The translations under genes were made by a program, and so were the position numbers. Shown here one piece after another: positions 27,331 through 37,574 of a stretch of DNA of 64,000 bases (position 1 is its first letter; each line of letters opens with the position of its first letter). The DNA is taken from positions 1 through 64,000 of the forward strand of contig SCUS01000136.1 in NCBI GenBank assembly GCA_004297725.1, written 5' to 3'. Under the pieces are notes generated by a model that was not told where the DNA came from, did no database searches, and worked only from the letters and a program-made list of their open reading frames with translations. This DNA comes from Myxococcaceae bacterium (GTDB lineage: Bacteria > Myxococcota_A > Polyangia > Polyangiales > Ga0077539).

Positions 27331-28236
27331 TCAGTTGCGGAACTCGGTCACGAAGGTGGGCGACGTGCGGCTGCACGGCACGTTGCCGGTCGAAGCAGGG
27401 CGCGTGCCGGTGATCGCGGGCTCTGTGGTCCCCGGCGAGCGGGCGATGGTGAGGCGGAAGCTGGTCGGCCCGTCGATCCGGTACGCGACGACGCACACGA
27501 GGTAGGGCCCCGCGGGCGGGCTCGTCGCCCAGAAGACGTTCTCCGGGCCGGTGCCGGTGGTGTCGTCGCGGTCGAGGGTGCCGCCCTGCTGCGAGCGGGC
27601 GCCGTAGTAGATCTCCGCCCCGCCCGGGGGGACGACGTGGAGGTCGACGTCGCCCGCGCGATCCCACGTGAGGGTGAACCGGAGCGCCCCCTGGCCGACG
27701 CAGAGGCCGTTGGCGCAGGTCGACCCGGGCACGCAGGGGAGCGCGGGGTTGCACTGGGCGCACACCAGGTTGCCGCTGCTGGAACCGTCGGGCACGCAGT
27801 GGCGCCGGTCGCCGGTGACGCACTCCGCGTCGGAGCGGCACGCGGGCCCGGTGATCACGTCCGGCCCCTCGTCGACGCACAGGCCGTTGCTGCACGATTG
27901 CCCCGCCGGGCAGGTGAAGCCCTGCTCCGGCGCACACTGCACGCAGAACCCCTCGCGGCCCGGGTCGAGGATGCAGTGTCGGCGCACCCCGGCGGAGCAA
28001 TCGAGGTCGCCCCGGCACGGCCCGCCCGTCGCGGGTCCCGAGTCGACGGTGCCAGTGTCCGCCGGCGCGGCCCCGGTGTCGGCGCGGCCGCTGTCGAGGG
28101 GCCCGCCTCCGCCGTCGACGATCACGCTGCCGTCGCTCGTCGCCTTCGCGCTCCCCAGGCAGGCCAACAGGGCCGCGACGGTGAAGCCCCCGGCGGACGC
28201 GAGTACCCCTACGCGAATCGATCTCGGGATGTCCAT
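27331..28236 (-). CDS. Exported Cys-rich protein with dickkopf-like repeats
   Basis: A 301-residue protein from ATG 28236 with a signal and membrane-like start (VGVLASAGGFTVAALLACLG), where Cys about 26 fits a lipobox. An Asp/Gly/Ala spacer follows. Residues 75-195 carry three Cys-rich units of the type CxxDxxC...RHC...G.CVQC, common in myxobacterial surface proteins. Residues 198-290 form a beta domain (ALRFTLTWDRAGDVDLHVVPPGGAEIYYG) like the DUF2135-type domains. Function unknown. Confidence 0.55.
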   Translation of the reverse strand: MDIPRSIRVGVLASAGGFTVAALLACLGSAKATSDGSVIVDGGGGPLDSGRADTGAAPADTGTVDSGPATGGPCRGDLDCSAGVRRHCILDPGREGFCVQCAPEQGFTCPAGQSCSNGLCVDEGPDVITGPACRSDAECVTGDRRHCVPDGSSSGNLVCAQCNPALPCVPGSTCANGLCVGQGALRFTLTWDRAGDVDLHVVPPGGAEIYYGARSQQGGTLDRDDTTGTGPENVFWATSPPAGPYLVCVVAYRIDGPTSFRLTIARSPGTTEPAITGTRPASTGNVPCSRTSPTFVTEFRN

Positions 28237-28370
28237 GACCCCTCCATCCCCGCGGACCCCACCGCGATCCACCACTGTACGGCACCGGGGCCCACGCTCA
28301 AGGCGACGGGGAGGGGACGGGGCCGAGCACCCCAGGTCGGTGGCCCGACCGCGCCCGACCCCCCGGTCGT

Positions 28371-28595
28371 GACCTCGCCGGGATCATCATCGCCATCGAG
28401 TCGGTCATCGACGACGCGCGCCGACAGAACGCCTTCGGGCGGCTCATGTCGCTCAACATGCTGATCGAGCTCCCCGGCGGGTTCGACGACACGGGCACGC
28501 CGTTCGAGGGCTGGTGCCGCGAGGCGGGCTTCGCGCGCACGGAGATCGTCCCCCTCGCGGGCCCGAGCAGCGCCGCCATGGTCTACAAGGCCTGA
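28371..28595 (+). pseudogene. Remnant of a methyltransferase C-terminus
   Basis: A frame without a usable start ends at TGA 28593-28595 and reads IAIESVIDDARRQNAFGRLM, then MLIELPGGFDDTG and WCREAGFARTEIVPLAGP. That is the C-terminal part of an O-methyltransferase-type enzyme. The front of the gene, including the AdoMet site, is gone, and the adjoining upstream DNA reads as unrelated sequence. It is a degraded gene copy. Confidence 0.55.
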
Positions 28596-28650
28596 GCGAC
28601 GGCGACCGCGACCCCATCGCCGGCGGCGTCAGGGCCCAACCCCCCCATCG

Positions 28651-30198
28651 ATGAACACCCGACTCCCACCGCTCACGTTTGCCCCGCTCCTCCTGGTGGC
28701 GATCGGGTGCGGCGCCCCGGAGGACGACGCCCCCACCGCGACCGTCGTCGAGCTCGACGCGGCGCCGCCCTCCGCGGCCGACGAGGCGCCCGACGCCGCC
28801 GCGCCCCCGCCCGATGCGCCCGCGCTCGACGCTGTCCCCCTCGACGCGCCCGCCCTCGACGCGCCCGCCCGCGACGCCCCGCCCCTCGACGCCCCGGCCC
28901 TCGACGCCCGCCCCGCCGCCGACGCGCCCGGGTCCGACGCGGGCCCCGCCTGGAGCCCGCCGGTCGAGCGCGGTGCGGTGACCTTCCCGTACCGCGCATA
29001 CCAGTGCCGGTATTCCATCCGCGCGGTGAGCCCCGGCGTGCGCGCTGCGCAGTTTCACGCCGATGTCGCGGGCGCCGCGCCCCGGCCGCGCAACCTCCAC
29101 CTGACCTTCGCGGGCGACCCGTCGTCGTCGGTGGTGATCCAGTGGAGCACCGACGCCGCGACGGCCGCGACCGAGGTGCGCTTCGGCGAGCGGGCGGGCG
29201 CGCTCGATCGCGTGGCCCGCGGGTTCTCGTTCACCTACGCGGGCGGGGCGGGGCGGCGGCAGCACGAGGTGCACCTCTGCGGGCTCGCGGCCGGGCGCAC
29301 CTACTACTACGACGCCGGGGGCGGCGCGGCCGGCGGGCGCTCGGCGGGGCACCGCTTCGTCACCGCCCCCGCCGGACCGTCCACGGTGCGCGCCATCGTC
29401 ACTGGCGACTCGCGCACCAACCCGGCCCAGTGGGCGGTGGTCGCGCGCCGCGCCCTCGCCGAGGGGGCCGACCTGCTCGTGCTCTCCGGCGACGCCGTGG
29501 CCGACGGCGCCAGCCAGGCCCAGTGGGACGCCCTCTTCGACGCCTCGCCCGAGCTCTTCGCGACGCTCCCCGCGGCGTGGAGCAACGGCAACCACGAGTA
29601 CCTCGCCGAGCCGTACCTCGCGCAGTTCGCGCTCCCCGACCACGGCGGCGCGCGCGGCGTCGAGCAGTGGTACGCGCTCACCTACGGCCCGCTGCGCCTC
29701 GTGGCGCTCAACGACACCGTGGCCGCCGCGACGGACGTCTCCATCGCGCAGGTCGACTTCCTCCGCGCCACCCTCGGGTCCGTCGACCGTGCGCGCACGC
29801 CCTGGGTGCTCGGGCTGCACCACCAGCCGATGTACACGACGTCGGCGTCGCACGGATCGAACGCCGCCGTGCGTGGCGCCTGGGCGCCGCTCTTCGACCG
29901 CTACCACGTCAACGCCGACCTCGCGGGGCACGTGCACAGCTACGAGTCGACGCGCCCCCTGCGCGGCGGAACCAGCGCCTCCGAGGGCGCCATCGTCCCC
30001 GCGGCGATGGGCACCCGCTACTTCAACTTCGGCGGCGGCGGCGCGCCCCTCTACGGCTTCGCCGCGACGCGCCCGTGGATCCGCCTGCGCGAGAGCACCC
30101 GCGGCTACGCCGTGCTCACGGCCACCGCCACGACCCTCACGTGGACGGCGAAGCGCGACGACGGCACGGTGATCGAGACCGTCGACCTCGCGCCCTGA
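28651..30198 (+). CDS. Purple-acid-phosphatase-like lipoprotein
   Basis: A 515-residue exported enzyme. The signal ends in VAIGC, then an 80-residue Asp/Ala/Pro spacer with repeats of LDAPA. Residues about 150-235 are a fibronectin-like domain typical of purple acid phosphatases. The metallophosphoesterase domain has VTGDSR, SGDAV, NGNHE, HHQP and GHVHSYE, so both metal sites look complete. It probably removes phosphate from organic esters outside the cell. It is followed by a hairpin terminator. A paralogue lies at 42231-43679. Confidence 0.82.
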   Translation: MNTRLPPLTFAPLLLVAIGCGAPEDDAPTATVVELDAAPPSAADEAPDAAAPPPDAPALDAVPLDAPALDAPARDAPPLDAPALDARPAADAPGSDAGPAWSPPVERGAVTFPYRAYQCRYSIRAVSPGVRAAQFHADVAGAAPRPRNLHLTFAGDPSSSVVIQWSTDAATAATEVRFGERAGALDRVARGFSFTYAGGAGRRQHEVHLCGLAAGRTYYYDAGGGAAGGRSAGHRFVTAPAGPSTVRAIVTGDSRTNPAQWAVVARRALAEGADLLVLSGDAVADGASQAQWDALFDASPELFATLPAAWSNGNHEYLAEPYLAQFALPDHGGARGVEQWYALTYGPLRLVALNDTVAAATDVSIAQVDFLRATLGSVDRARTPWVLGLHHQPMYTTSASHGSNAAVRGAWAPLFDRYHVNADLAGHVHSYESTRPLRGGTSASEGAIVPAAMGTRYFNFGGGGAPLYGFAATRPWIRLRESTRGYAVLTATATTLTWTAKRDDGTVIETVDLAP

Positions 30199-30227
30199 GG
30201 AGCCTCCGTTTGCTGCGCGGAGGCTCC
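30199..30227 (+). terminator. Hairpin terminator after phosphatase gene
   Basis: GGAGCCTCCG pairs perfectly with CGGAGGCTCC around a 9-base loop, starting right after the stop codon. It has no T-run, as is common in very GC-rich genomes. Confidence 0.65.
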
Positions 30228-30264
30228 TGAGCCCCATCCCTTGGAACGTCGCCTGCGACCGTGA

Positions 30265-30282
30265 GGTCACGACGTCGTGACC
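30265..30282. repeat. Perfect 18-bp palindrome
   Basis: GGTCACGACGTCGTGACC is fully self-complementary with no central spacer. It lies in the 296-base gap between the phosphatase gene and the convergent transglutaminase gene. A dimeric DNA-binding protein site is possible. The rest of the gap holds a terminator and a 41-bp repeat. Confidence 0.6.
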
Positions 30283-30362
30283 CGGGGCGGCTTCCGCAAC
30301 ACGGCTCTGATCCTCCGGAAGGAACCGCCAGGGGCGAAAGGGACGCGAAGGGAGCGTGAGGC

Positions 30363-30403
30363 TTACGCGCGTTGGTAATCCGTGGGCGCGCTGATCGCAC
30401 CGC
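30363..30403 (-). repeat. Copy 1 of a 41-bp repeat (paired with 40801-40841)
   Basis: 37 of 41 bases match 40801-40841, with a 29-base core differing at one base. On the minus strand both copies read GAISAPTDY, Gln or Tyr, Arg-Ala, stop, and a further upstream TPPV is shared. This looks like the tail of one protein family left at two sites, but no full gene is attached here. Confidence 0.65.
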
Positions 30404-30494
30404 GACGAGTATGGCTGCGGCTGACCGGCGGGGTGTTCAACGAGCCCATGAGCCGTTGGACGCCCCATCCGCCATCGGTGAACCCCGCGGCCCG

Positions 30495-31976
30495 TCAGCG
30501 GTTGTGCACGCTCAGCGAGCCGACGCCCTGGTACATGCCGTACTGCTGGTTCGAGGCGAAGAGCATGACCTCGTGGAGGTCGGCCCCGTGGAGCGGGCAG
30601 CGGACGGTCGTCGTCGACCCGCGGGTGACCTCGCATTCGCTTCGCTCGCCGCCAGCGGGGCGGACGTCGGCCATCATCCAGATGCGCCGCGGGTTGTCGA
30701 TCACGACGCTGACGGAGGCGCGCGCGTCGCTCTCGGCGCGGTCGGGGCTCACGAGGCGCAGGCCGTTCCCGAAGAACTCGGGCCGGAGCGGCGGCAGGCG
30801 GAGGAACTCGCCCGGCGTGCGCGCGACCGGGAGGAGCTGCCAGCGATCCTCGTCGGGGTAGTGCTTGCTGAGGAAGACCTCCGGGGGCGTCAGGAAATAC
30901 GAGGTCCCGTAACGCTTGTGGAAGCCCGCGTCGTCGACCCCGCCCGCGTCCCAGGTGGTGTCGACGAGGTACCAGCGATCGTCGAGCTTCACGGCGTTCC
31001 AGGCGTGGCCCTCGCCCATGCCGTCGGTGACCGAGTGTCGTGCGCGGCCGACGACGGTCTCGACGGTGAGGCCCGCCGCGCGGCCGACGGCCGTGAAGAG
31101 GGCGGCGTAGCCTGCGCACACCGAGAGGCGCGTGCGAAACGTGGTCTCGGCGTCCTGCGGGGGGAAGCGGTGGCTCCGGTAGGAGACGACGTCGTAGGCG
31201 ATGCGGTCGGCCACGTAGTCGTGCACCGCGCGGGCGAGGTGCCACGGGTCGTGCTCGTGGGCGGCGAGGAAGCGGCCGACGGCGTCGGGCGAGGTCTCGT
31301 CTGCGGGGGTGAGCGCGAGCACCGCAGCGTGCGGTCCGTCCGCGGGCCACGGCCACGCGTGCGGGTCGCGCGGCGGGGCAGGAAGGGCCGGCGTGGGCTC
31401 GGCGCGCGACGGCGTCGGCCCGGTGCCGGAGGGCGTCGGGGTGACGCGGGCGACCTCGCGCTCAGGGAGCGGCTGCGGGCGCGGCGGGGGGGCCTCGGTG
31501 AAGTGGTAGAGCCACTCGGACTTCGCGGCGAGCCAGAACAGGCCGCGGCGGGCCTGCTCCGCGCGGCGGTCGTGGCGGCCGTCGAGCATCCAGTCGCCGC
31601 GGCCGTTGAGCGCGACGAACGCGCGCTGCGGGTCGCGCGCGAGGAGGGCGCCGACGAACACGAGGCTCACCGCGAGGGTGCGCAGCACGAGGCGGTCGCC
31701 GAGCGTGAGGAACCGCCGCGCAGGCGGCCGGCGGGAGCGTCGCCACGCGGCGAAGGCCTCCCAGAGCAGCGGGAGCACGGGAGAGACGAGCAGGCCCGAG
31801 GCCAGCGCGAGCCGGGTCGAGGCGCCCGCGTGGGCGGCGAGCGAGGAAGCGACCCAGGCGGCGGTGAGCGGCGCGACGACGACGAGCGCGAGCCAGAGCG
31901 ACGAGAGGGTGAGCCGGAGCAGCGCCCACAGCGGACGGCGTCGCGGCGGCACGGGCGAACGTGAGGGGCGCGACAT
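30495..31976 (-). CDS. Membrane-anchored transglutaminase-like protein
   Basis: A 493-residue protein from ATG 31976. Three or so membrane helices occupy residues 15-125, then a Pro-rich linker. Residues about 260-370 are a transglutaminase-like domain of the bacterial type, with Cys in LSVCAGYAALF, His in GHAWNAVKLDD and Asp in LVDTTWD. Such domains act as proteases or crosslinking enzymes. The end is beta-rich. No partner genes are adjacent. Confidence 0.75.
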   Translation of the reverse strand: MSRPSRSPVPPRRRPLWALLRLTLSSLWLALVVVAPLTAAWVASSLAAHAGASTRLALASGLLVSPVLPLLWEAFAAWRRSRRPPARRFLTLGDRLVLRTLAVSLVFVGALLARDPQRAFVALNGRGDWMLDGRHDRRAEQARRGLFWLAAKSEWLYHFTEAPPPRPQPLPEREVARVTPTPSGTGPTPSRAEPTPALPAPPRDPHAWPWPADGPHAAVLALTPADETSPDAVGRFLAAHEHDPWHLARAVHDYVADRIAYDVVSYRSHRFPPQDAETTFRTRLSVCAGYAALFTAVGRAAGLTVETVVGRARHSVTDGMGEGHAWNAVKLDDRWYLVDTTWDAGGVDDAGFHKRYGTSYFLTPPEVFLSKHYPDEDRWQLLPVARTPGEFLRLPPLRPEFFGNGLRLVSPDRAESDARASVSVVIDNPRRIWMMADVRPAGGERSECEVTRGSTTTVRCPLHGADLHEVMLFASNQQYGMYQGVGSLSVHNR

Positions 31977-32332
31977 GGGGGGCGATGGTAGTCCCCGGGA
32001 TTGCGGTTGGCGATCGACGGGGCGCCGCAGGGTGATGGCCGGTAGAACCGAAGGCGGTGTTCCTCTTCGACCGCTTCCGGGCCATGCGCGTCCTCCTCGC
32101 CGCGGTGCGCGAGGGAGGCGTCGCTCTGAGAGTACCTGCTCGTGTCGGCCGTCGGTGGAGACAGACTTCGAGTCGGTGTTCGAGTCGGTGTCGATGGACG
32201 GGGCGGATGAGCCCGTAGCGTGCTCGCGCGTCGAGCAATGACCGGGCGCGGGCGCCATGCCGTGTTGAAGGCGCGTCGCGTCGGGGGCTACAGTCCGGCC
32301 GAGCTTCACCCTCGCATCATCGATCCGTCGAA
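31977..32332. other. Gene-free gap with a 12-bp tandem repeat
   Basis: This 356-base gap between divergent genes must hold the promoters of both. TTCGAGTCGGTG occurs twice in tandem (32167-32190). A short plus-strand frame near 32058 (VFLFDRFRAMRVLLAAVREGG) could be debris of a lost gene. No clear promoter is seen. Confidence 0.35.
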
Positions 32333-33379
32333 ATGACCCCGCACCAGACGCGCACCGCGCTAGCCCTCCTCGTCGCCGCGTCGCTGACGGTCGCGCCGTC
32401 GCGTGGAGTCGCGCAGACCCGCGACGTCGATGCGATGATCCGGCGCGGTCTCGAGCTGCGTCGCGGTGGCCGTGACCTCGAGGCGTTCCAGACCTTCGAG
32501 GCCGCCTGGGAGGCCTCGCACGGCGCCCGCGCCCGCGCCCAGATGAGCCTCGCCGCGCAGGCGCTCGGTCGCTGGGCGGACGCCGACCGCTTCCTCCGCG
32601 AGGCCCTCGCGGTGGCCGACGACCCCTGGGTGGCCGGGCGGCGCGCAGCGCTCGAGCGCTCGCTCGCGGAGATCGACGCCCACCTCGGCCGGCTGGAGCT
32701 TCGCTGCAACGTCGACGGGGCGCTCGTGCGCGTCGACGGCACGCCCCGCGGCACGACGCCGCTCGCCGAGCCGCTGCGGTTGCCCGCGGGCTCGGTCACG
32801 CTGCAGGTCGGTGCGCCCGGCTACCTCGACGTCACCCGACAGGCCGTGCTCGCCGTCGACCAGACGACCCGCGAGGAGATCGACCTCGTGGCGGTCCCGC
32901 GGGTGGCGATGCCCGTCGCGCCGCCGATCGGCGTGCCCGTCACTGCCCTCGTGCGCCGCGAAACCCCGCCGCACCGCGAGCCGCCGCCCGCGGAGGGCGA
33001 CCCGGCGCCGGCCCGCCGCGTCCTCGCGTGGACCACCGGGGCCGTGGCCCTCACGGGCGTTGCGCTCGGCGCTGTCTTCCTCGCGCTCCGCAACACCGAG
33101 GCCGACGCCTTCAACGCCCGCAACGAGGACGCCGACCCCGCCAACGACTGCCAGCGCGGCTCGTCGGCGTCGGTGTGCGTCGACGCCGAGAGCGCGGTCT
33201 CGACGCGCGGCGCGGTCGCGACGACGGGCTTCATCCTGGGAGGGGCGGCGGCGGTCGCATCGGCGGTGCTCTTCGCGACGCTGCCCCCGCGCGCATCGCC
33301 GACCCGCGCCGGGCTGCGCGGGTGCGCGGTCGCGGCCGGTCGCGGCGGCGCCGGGGTGCTCTGCGAGGTCGCGTTCTGA
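32333..33379 (+). CDS. Exported TPR/PEGA protein
   Basis: A 348-residue protein with a signal peptide (LALLVAASLTVAPSRGVAQ). Residues 30-115 are TPR-like helices (IRRGLELRRGGRDLEAFQTFEAAWEAS). Residues about 122-180 are a PEGA domain (LELRCNVDGALVRVDGTPRGTTPL). Two hydrophobic helices lie at about 230-250 and 300-320. It is probably an envelope protein of unknown role. Its stop overlaps the next ATG (TGATG). Confidence 0.7.
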   Translation: MTPHQTRTALALLVAASLTVAPSRGVAQTRDVDAMIRRGLELRRGGRDLEAFQTFEAAWEASHGARARAQMSLAAQALGRWADADRFLREALAVADDPWVAGRRAALERSLAEIDAHLGRLELRCNVDGALVRVDGTPRGTTPLAEPLRLPAGSVTLQVGAPGYLDVTRQAVLAVDQTTREEIDLVAVPRVAMPVAPPIGVPVTALVRRETPPHREPPPAEGDPAPARRVLAWTTGAVALTGVALGAVFLALRNTEADAFNARNEDADPANDCQRGSSASVCVDAESAVSTRGAVATTGFILGGAAAVASAVLFATLPPRASPTRAGLRGCAVAAGRGGAGVLCEVAF

Positions 33380-34332
33380 TGGGAGAGCGGAGGGGCATGC
33401 GAAGCGCAGCGCGCTGGGGCGTCGGTCTCGCGGCGATGCTCGGTTGTGTCGAGCTCCGGTACCCCGGTGCGCCGAGCGACCGCCCCGTGGTGGTCGACGC
33501 GCCCGACGCGTCGGACCTCCCGGTCGCGACCGATACGATGGCGGCGATGGACGCCCGCGACGCCGAGGTCCTCCGCGATGTGATGGACGTCCCAGACGCC
33601 GCGAACGCGATGGACGCGCCCGACGCGAGGGATGCGCCGGACGTCCCCGACGTGCGGGACGCGCCCGACGTCCCCGACGTCCCCGACGTCCCCGACGTGC
33701 CGGACGTGCCCGTTGACGTCGCTCCGGTGTTCAACCCCACCGTGGTGACGCTCCAGAGCGACACGGCGACCTTCTCGCAGACGCCCAACTACGAGGTGAC
33801 CTGGGCCACCGACAGCAACCGCGGCGGGGGGCAGGGCTGGGCCATCGCGCCCGTGGCGTCCGGGCCGGTCGGCGAGGAGAGCGCCGCGTGGGAGTTCGCG
33901 ACGACCACGCCGTTCTCGCCGGTCGGGACGCGGGTCGAGGTCGCGATGGTGAGCAACGTGGCCAACTACCGCCTCGTGTGCTTCCGGTTACGCCTCACGA
34001 CCGCGTCGCGCGAACAGTTCGCCGACGGCATCGTCTCGCGCGGCAACGTCGGCGCCGCCTCCGTGTGGACCACCCCGCTCTCGGTCGCCTCCGTGGCCGC
34101 GACCAACGGCGTCCTCATCGCCGCCGACGCCGGCGTGGTGCGCGCCTCGACCGAGATCGCGACCTCGACGTACACCGTGATCCTCGACACCCCGGCGTCG
34201 CAGCTCACGGGCATCCGCCTCGACACCCTCTACCTCACGCCTGCCCCTACCGGACCTGGCAACGGAACGGGCACCAACCCGGGCAATTTCATCCTCGGAG
34301 ACATCCGCGTGACCGTCAGCCGGCACCCTTGA
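33379..34332 (+). CDS. Lipoprotein with Asp-Val-Pro repeat spacer
   Basis: A 317-residue protein whose ATG overlaps the previous stop. The lipobox is LAAMLGC. Residues 30-115 are almost only Asp, Val, Pro, Ala and Met, with DVPDVPDVPDVPDVP encoded by a 9-bp DNA repeat at 33660-33715. The C-terminal 190 residues are beta-rich (VTWATDSNRGGGQGWAIAP; FRLRLTTASREQFADG) with no family recognised. Repeat copy number may vary between strains. Confidence 0.6.
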   Translation: MGERRGMRSAARWGVGLAAMLGCVELRYPGAPSDRPVVVDAPDASDLPVATDTMAAMDARDAEVLRDVMDVPDAANAMDAPDARDAPDVPDVRDAPDVPDVPDVPDVPDVPVDVAPVFNPTVVTLQSDTATFSQTPNYEVTWATDSNRGGGQGWAIAPVASGPVGEESAAWEFATTTPFSPVGTRVEVAMVSNVANYRLVCFRLRLTTASREQFADGIVSRGNVGAASVWTTPLSVASVAATNGVLIAADAGVVRASTEIATSTYTVILDTPASQLTGIRLDTLYLTPAPTGPGNGTGTNPGNFILGDIRVTVSRHP

Positions 34333-34387
34333 CGCGCCCCGGCCCTCGCTTGCCAGCCCCGGCGGCCGCGGATACGGTCGACGCGGC

Positions 34388-35698
<1,311 letters not shown>

Positions 35699-35794
35699 CG
35701 GACCGCGCCCCACCGCGCTCACCCGAACCCGAGGACGTCGTCACGGTGGTCCCGCTCGGGTCGGGCGAGGCGGCGGTGAGGTCGGGCGGTCGGG

Positions 35795-36265
35795 CTACTT
35801 GATGGCCCCGAAGGTCCGCATCATCTTCAGGCCGTCGAAGTAGACGCGCAGGCGGCTGAGCTTGCCGTCGCGCACGTCCCACGCCTCGACCACGTTCAGC
35901 TCGAGCTTGTTGCCCGTGGGCTTCAGGTCGCCGTTCGGAGTGCGCAGCGTGCCGCGGTGCGTGCCGACCGCGTTGATCTCGTTGTAGACCTGATCGCCCG
36001 AGGCGCACTGCTGCTTGAGCGTCACCGTGCAGTCGGGCATCGCGCTCTTCCAGTTGGACAGCCAGGTCTTGTACGCGTTCTTGCCCCGGTCGACCGTGCC
36101 GAAGGCCATCGTGGTCACTTCGACATCGTCGGTGACGAGCGCGATGGCCCGGTCCATCTCGCCGCTGTTGAAGGCGGCGTAGAGCTGCCGCACGATCTCC
36201 TTGTTCGTCTCCGGAGTGGAGCTGCGAGCGACGCCGGTGCTGCTGGTCTTCTGTTCGGTAGCCAT
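35795..36265 (-). CDS. SnoaL-like (NTF2-fold) protein
   Basis: A 156-residue protein from ATG 36265 of the SnoaL/NTF2-like fold (ETNKEIVRQLYAAFNSGEMDRAIALVTDDVEV...). Members are polyketide cyclases, isomerases or small ligand binders. Catalytic residues cannot be assigned. It stands alone beside a gene-poor stretch. A binding site (AAGGGGGA) precedes the start. Confidence 0.7.
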   Translation of the reverse strand: MATEQKTSSTGVARSSTPETNKEIVRQLYAAFNSGEMDRAIALVTDDVEVTTMAFGTVDRGKNAYKTWLSNWKSAMPDCTVTLKQQCASGDQVYNEINAVGTHRGTLRTPNGDLKPTGNKLELNVVEAWDVRDGKLSRLRVYFDGLKMMRTFGAIK

Positions 36266-36574
36266 GAGAATCCCCCTTATGGAAGTTGCCCGCGCCGTCG
36301 ATGAGCGCGGACATCGCACCGTTTCCCCTGCCAGGTCGTCCGCAAGATGCAGCACGCCCGGACACACCGATGCGTAGTGTGCGACGCGCTTCCTGGAACC
36401 GCCCCGGCGGCGTGGCAAGCCCCCCTACAGCGGTGCTCGGATGGGTTTGGGACGGCGGCGAGGGTGCCCCCTTCCCCGCTGCCGTCCGACGCCCAACCGA
36501 GCACCGCTCTAGCTCTACGGTGTACGCGTTGGGCGTGAACGCCCGTTCGCCGTTCGTCGGAGCCGCGCCTCGCG
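36266..36574. other. Gene-free gap upstream of SnoaL-like gene
   Basis: This stretch of about 310 bases probably contains the promoter for the minus-strand SnoaL-like gene. Short frames here look random. A plus-strand frame near 36520 (TVYALGVNARSPF) may be the front part of the fragment at 36575, one frame off. Confidence 0.35.
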
Positions 36575-36805
36575 GGCGCCTGGGAGTGGGGCACCTTCGT
36601 ACGCGTGTCGCTCGGCGCGACCGCCTTCTTCGAGGTCGACCTCGCGCCCCAGCAACGATCGCAGACGGTGTACCCGGACGGTTACCAGCAGGGAGGACTC
36701 GGCTTCACGCCGCAGACGCCGACCCGGACGGAGACGAGAACGGTGACCGTCGGCGGTTGGCAGATGGGGCTGCTGCTGACGCTGGGGCTGGCGGTGTCGC
36801 GGTGA
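36575..36805 (+). pseudogene. Remnant of an outer-membrane-barrel-like protein
   Basis: The frame GAWEWGTFVRVSLGATAFFE...GGWQMGLLLTLGLAVSR ends at 36805 and reads like the last strands of a myxobacterial outer-membrane protein. An in-frame stop (36536-36538) lies upstream, and the better-looking front part is in another frame. This suggests a broken gene. GTG 36605 would give only 66 residues. Confidence 0.4.
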
Positions 36806-36863
36806 AGGCGCTCGGGGCCCGAGCGCGGCGCGGGCCCGCGACTTAACGATCCACGCAGTCGCC

Positions 36864-37562
36864 ATGCGATGCCGAGAGCGGGTCTTCGCCGGGTTGGGCT
36901 TCGCGGTCGCCGCAATGTTCGCGCTGCCGACGCGCGGCGCGAGCGCGCAGGCCTTGTCTCCGCCGCGAGCGCGCCTGGACGTCGACTTCGGGTACCCCGG
37001 GTTGATCGCGGCGCCGGGGGCGGGCATCCGGCCGAGCCTCGCGGCGGCGGTCGGGGTGCGCTTCGTCACGCGTCCCGGCTTCGGGGTCGGCGTCGCCTTC
37101 GCGGGCGCGGGCGACCTCTCGTCCAACACCGGGACCTCCGTCGAGACCGCGCACCCCGAGGGGTGGCTCTTCGACGCGACGGCGATCTACCGACTCCGAC
37201 CGCTCGGCGACGACCGCACCGGCCTGGGCATCGACCTCGCGGTGGGCGCCTCGCTGGGCAACCTCGGGTGGGATCCGGGACACTCCGCCTACGACCGCGC
37301 GTGCGGGCTGTTCGCCCTCGCCTGCAACGCCGTCGAGACGGTGCACTACGCCTCGCCGGCGCCGACGTACACGACCGGCGGGCGCGTCGGTCCGGTCGTG
37401 GCGCTGGGGGTCGACGGGCGCATCCGCGGTCTCGTCTTCGGGGTCGGCGCGACCTACCGCGCGCTCGTCTACTACGGCGACCGCGCGCCCGTCGACGCGG
37501 AGCCCGCGGCCCTGCACGTGGTCACCGCGACCGCACACCTCGGCTTCGGTCTCTCGCTCTGA
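36864..37562 (+). CDS. Predicted outer-membrane beta-barrel protein
   Basis: A 232-residue protein with a signal peptide (VFAGLGFAVAAMFALPTRGASAQ) and alternating hydrophobic strands ending in the barrel-like ATAHLGFGLSL. Two Cys (RACGLFALACNA) could form a loop disulfide. No family beyond the fold is recognised. It lies next to the fragment at 36575, which may be a degraded relative. Confidence 0.6.
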   Translation: MRCRERVFAGLGFAVAAMFALPTRGASAQALSPPRARLDVDFGYPGLIAAPGAGIRPSLAAAVGVRFVTRPGFGVGVAFAGAGDLSSNTGTSVETAHPEGWLFDATAIYRLRPLGDDRTGLGIDLAVGASLGNLGWDPGHSAYDRACGLFALACNAVETVHYASPAPTYTTGGRVGPVVALGVDGRIRGLVFGVGATYRALVYYGDRAPVDAEPAALHVVTATAHLGFGLSL

Positions 37563-37574
37563 TCCGTTACCCGC

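Noticed and set aside
28453-31356. A 967-codon minus-strand frame covering the phosphatase gene
   Set aside because: It is the low-complexity Arg/Gly/Ala shadow of the plus-strand phosphatase gene and has no motif.
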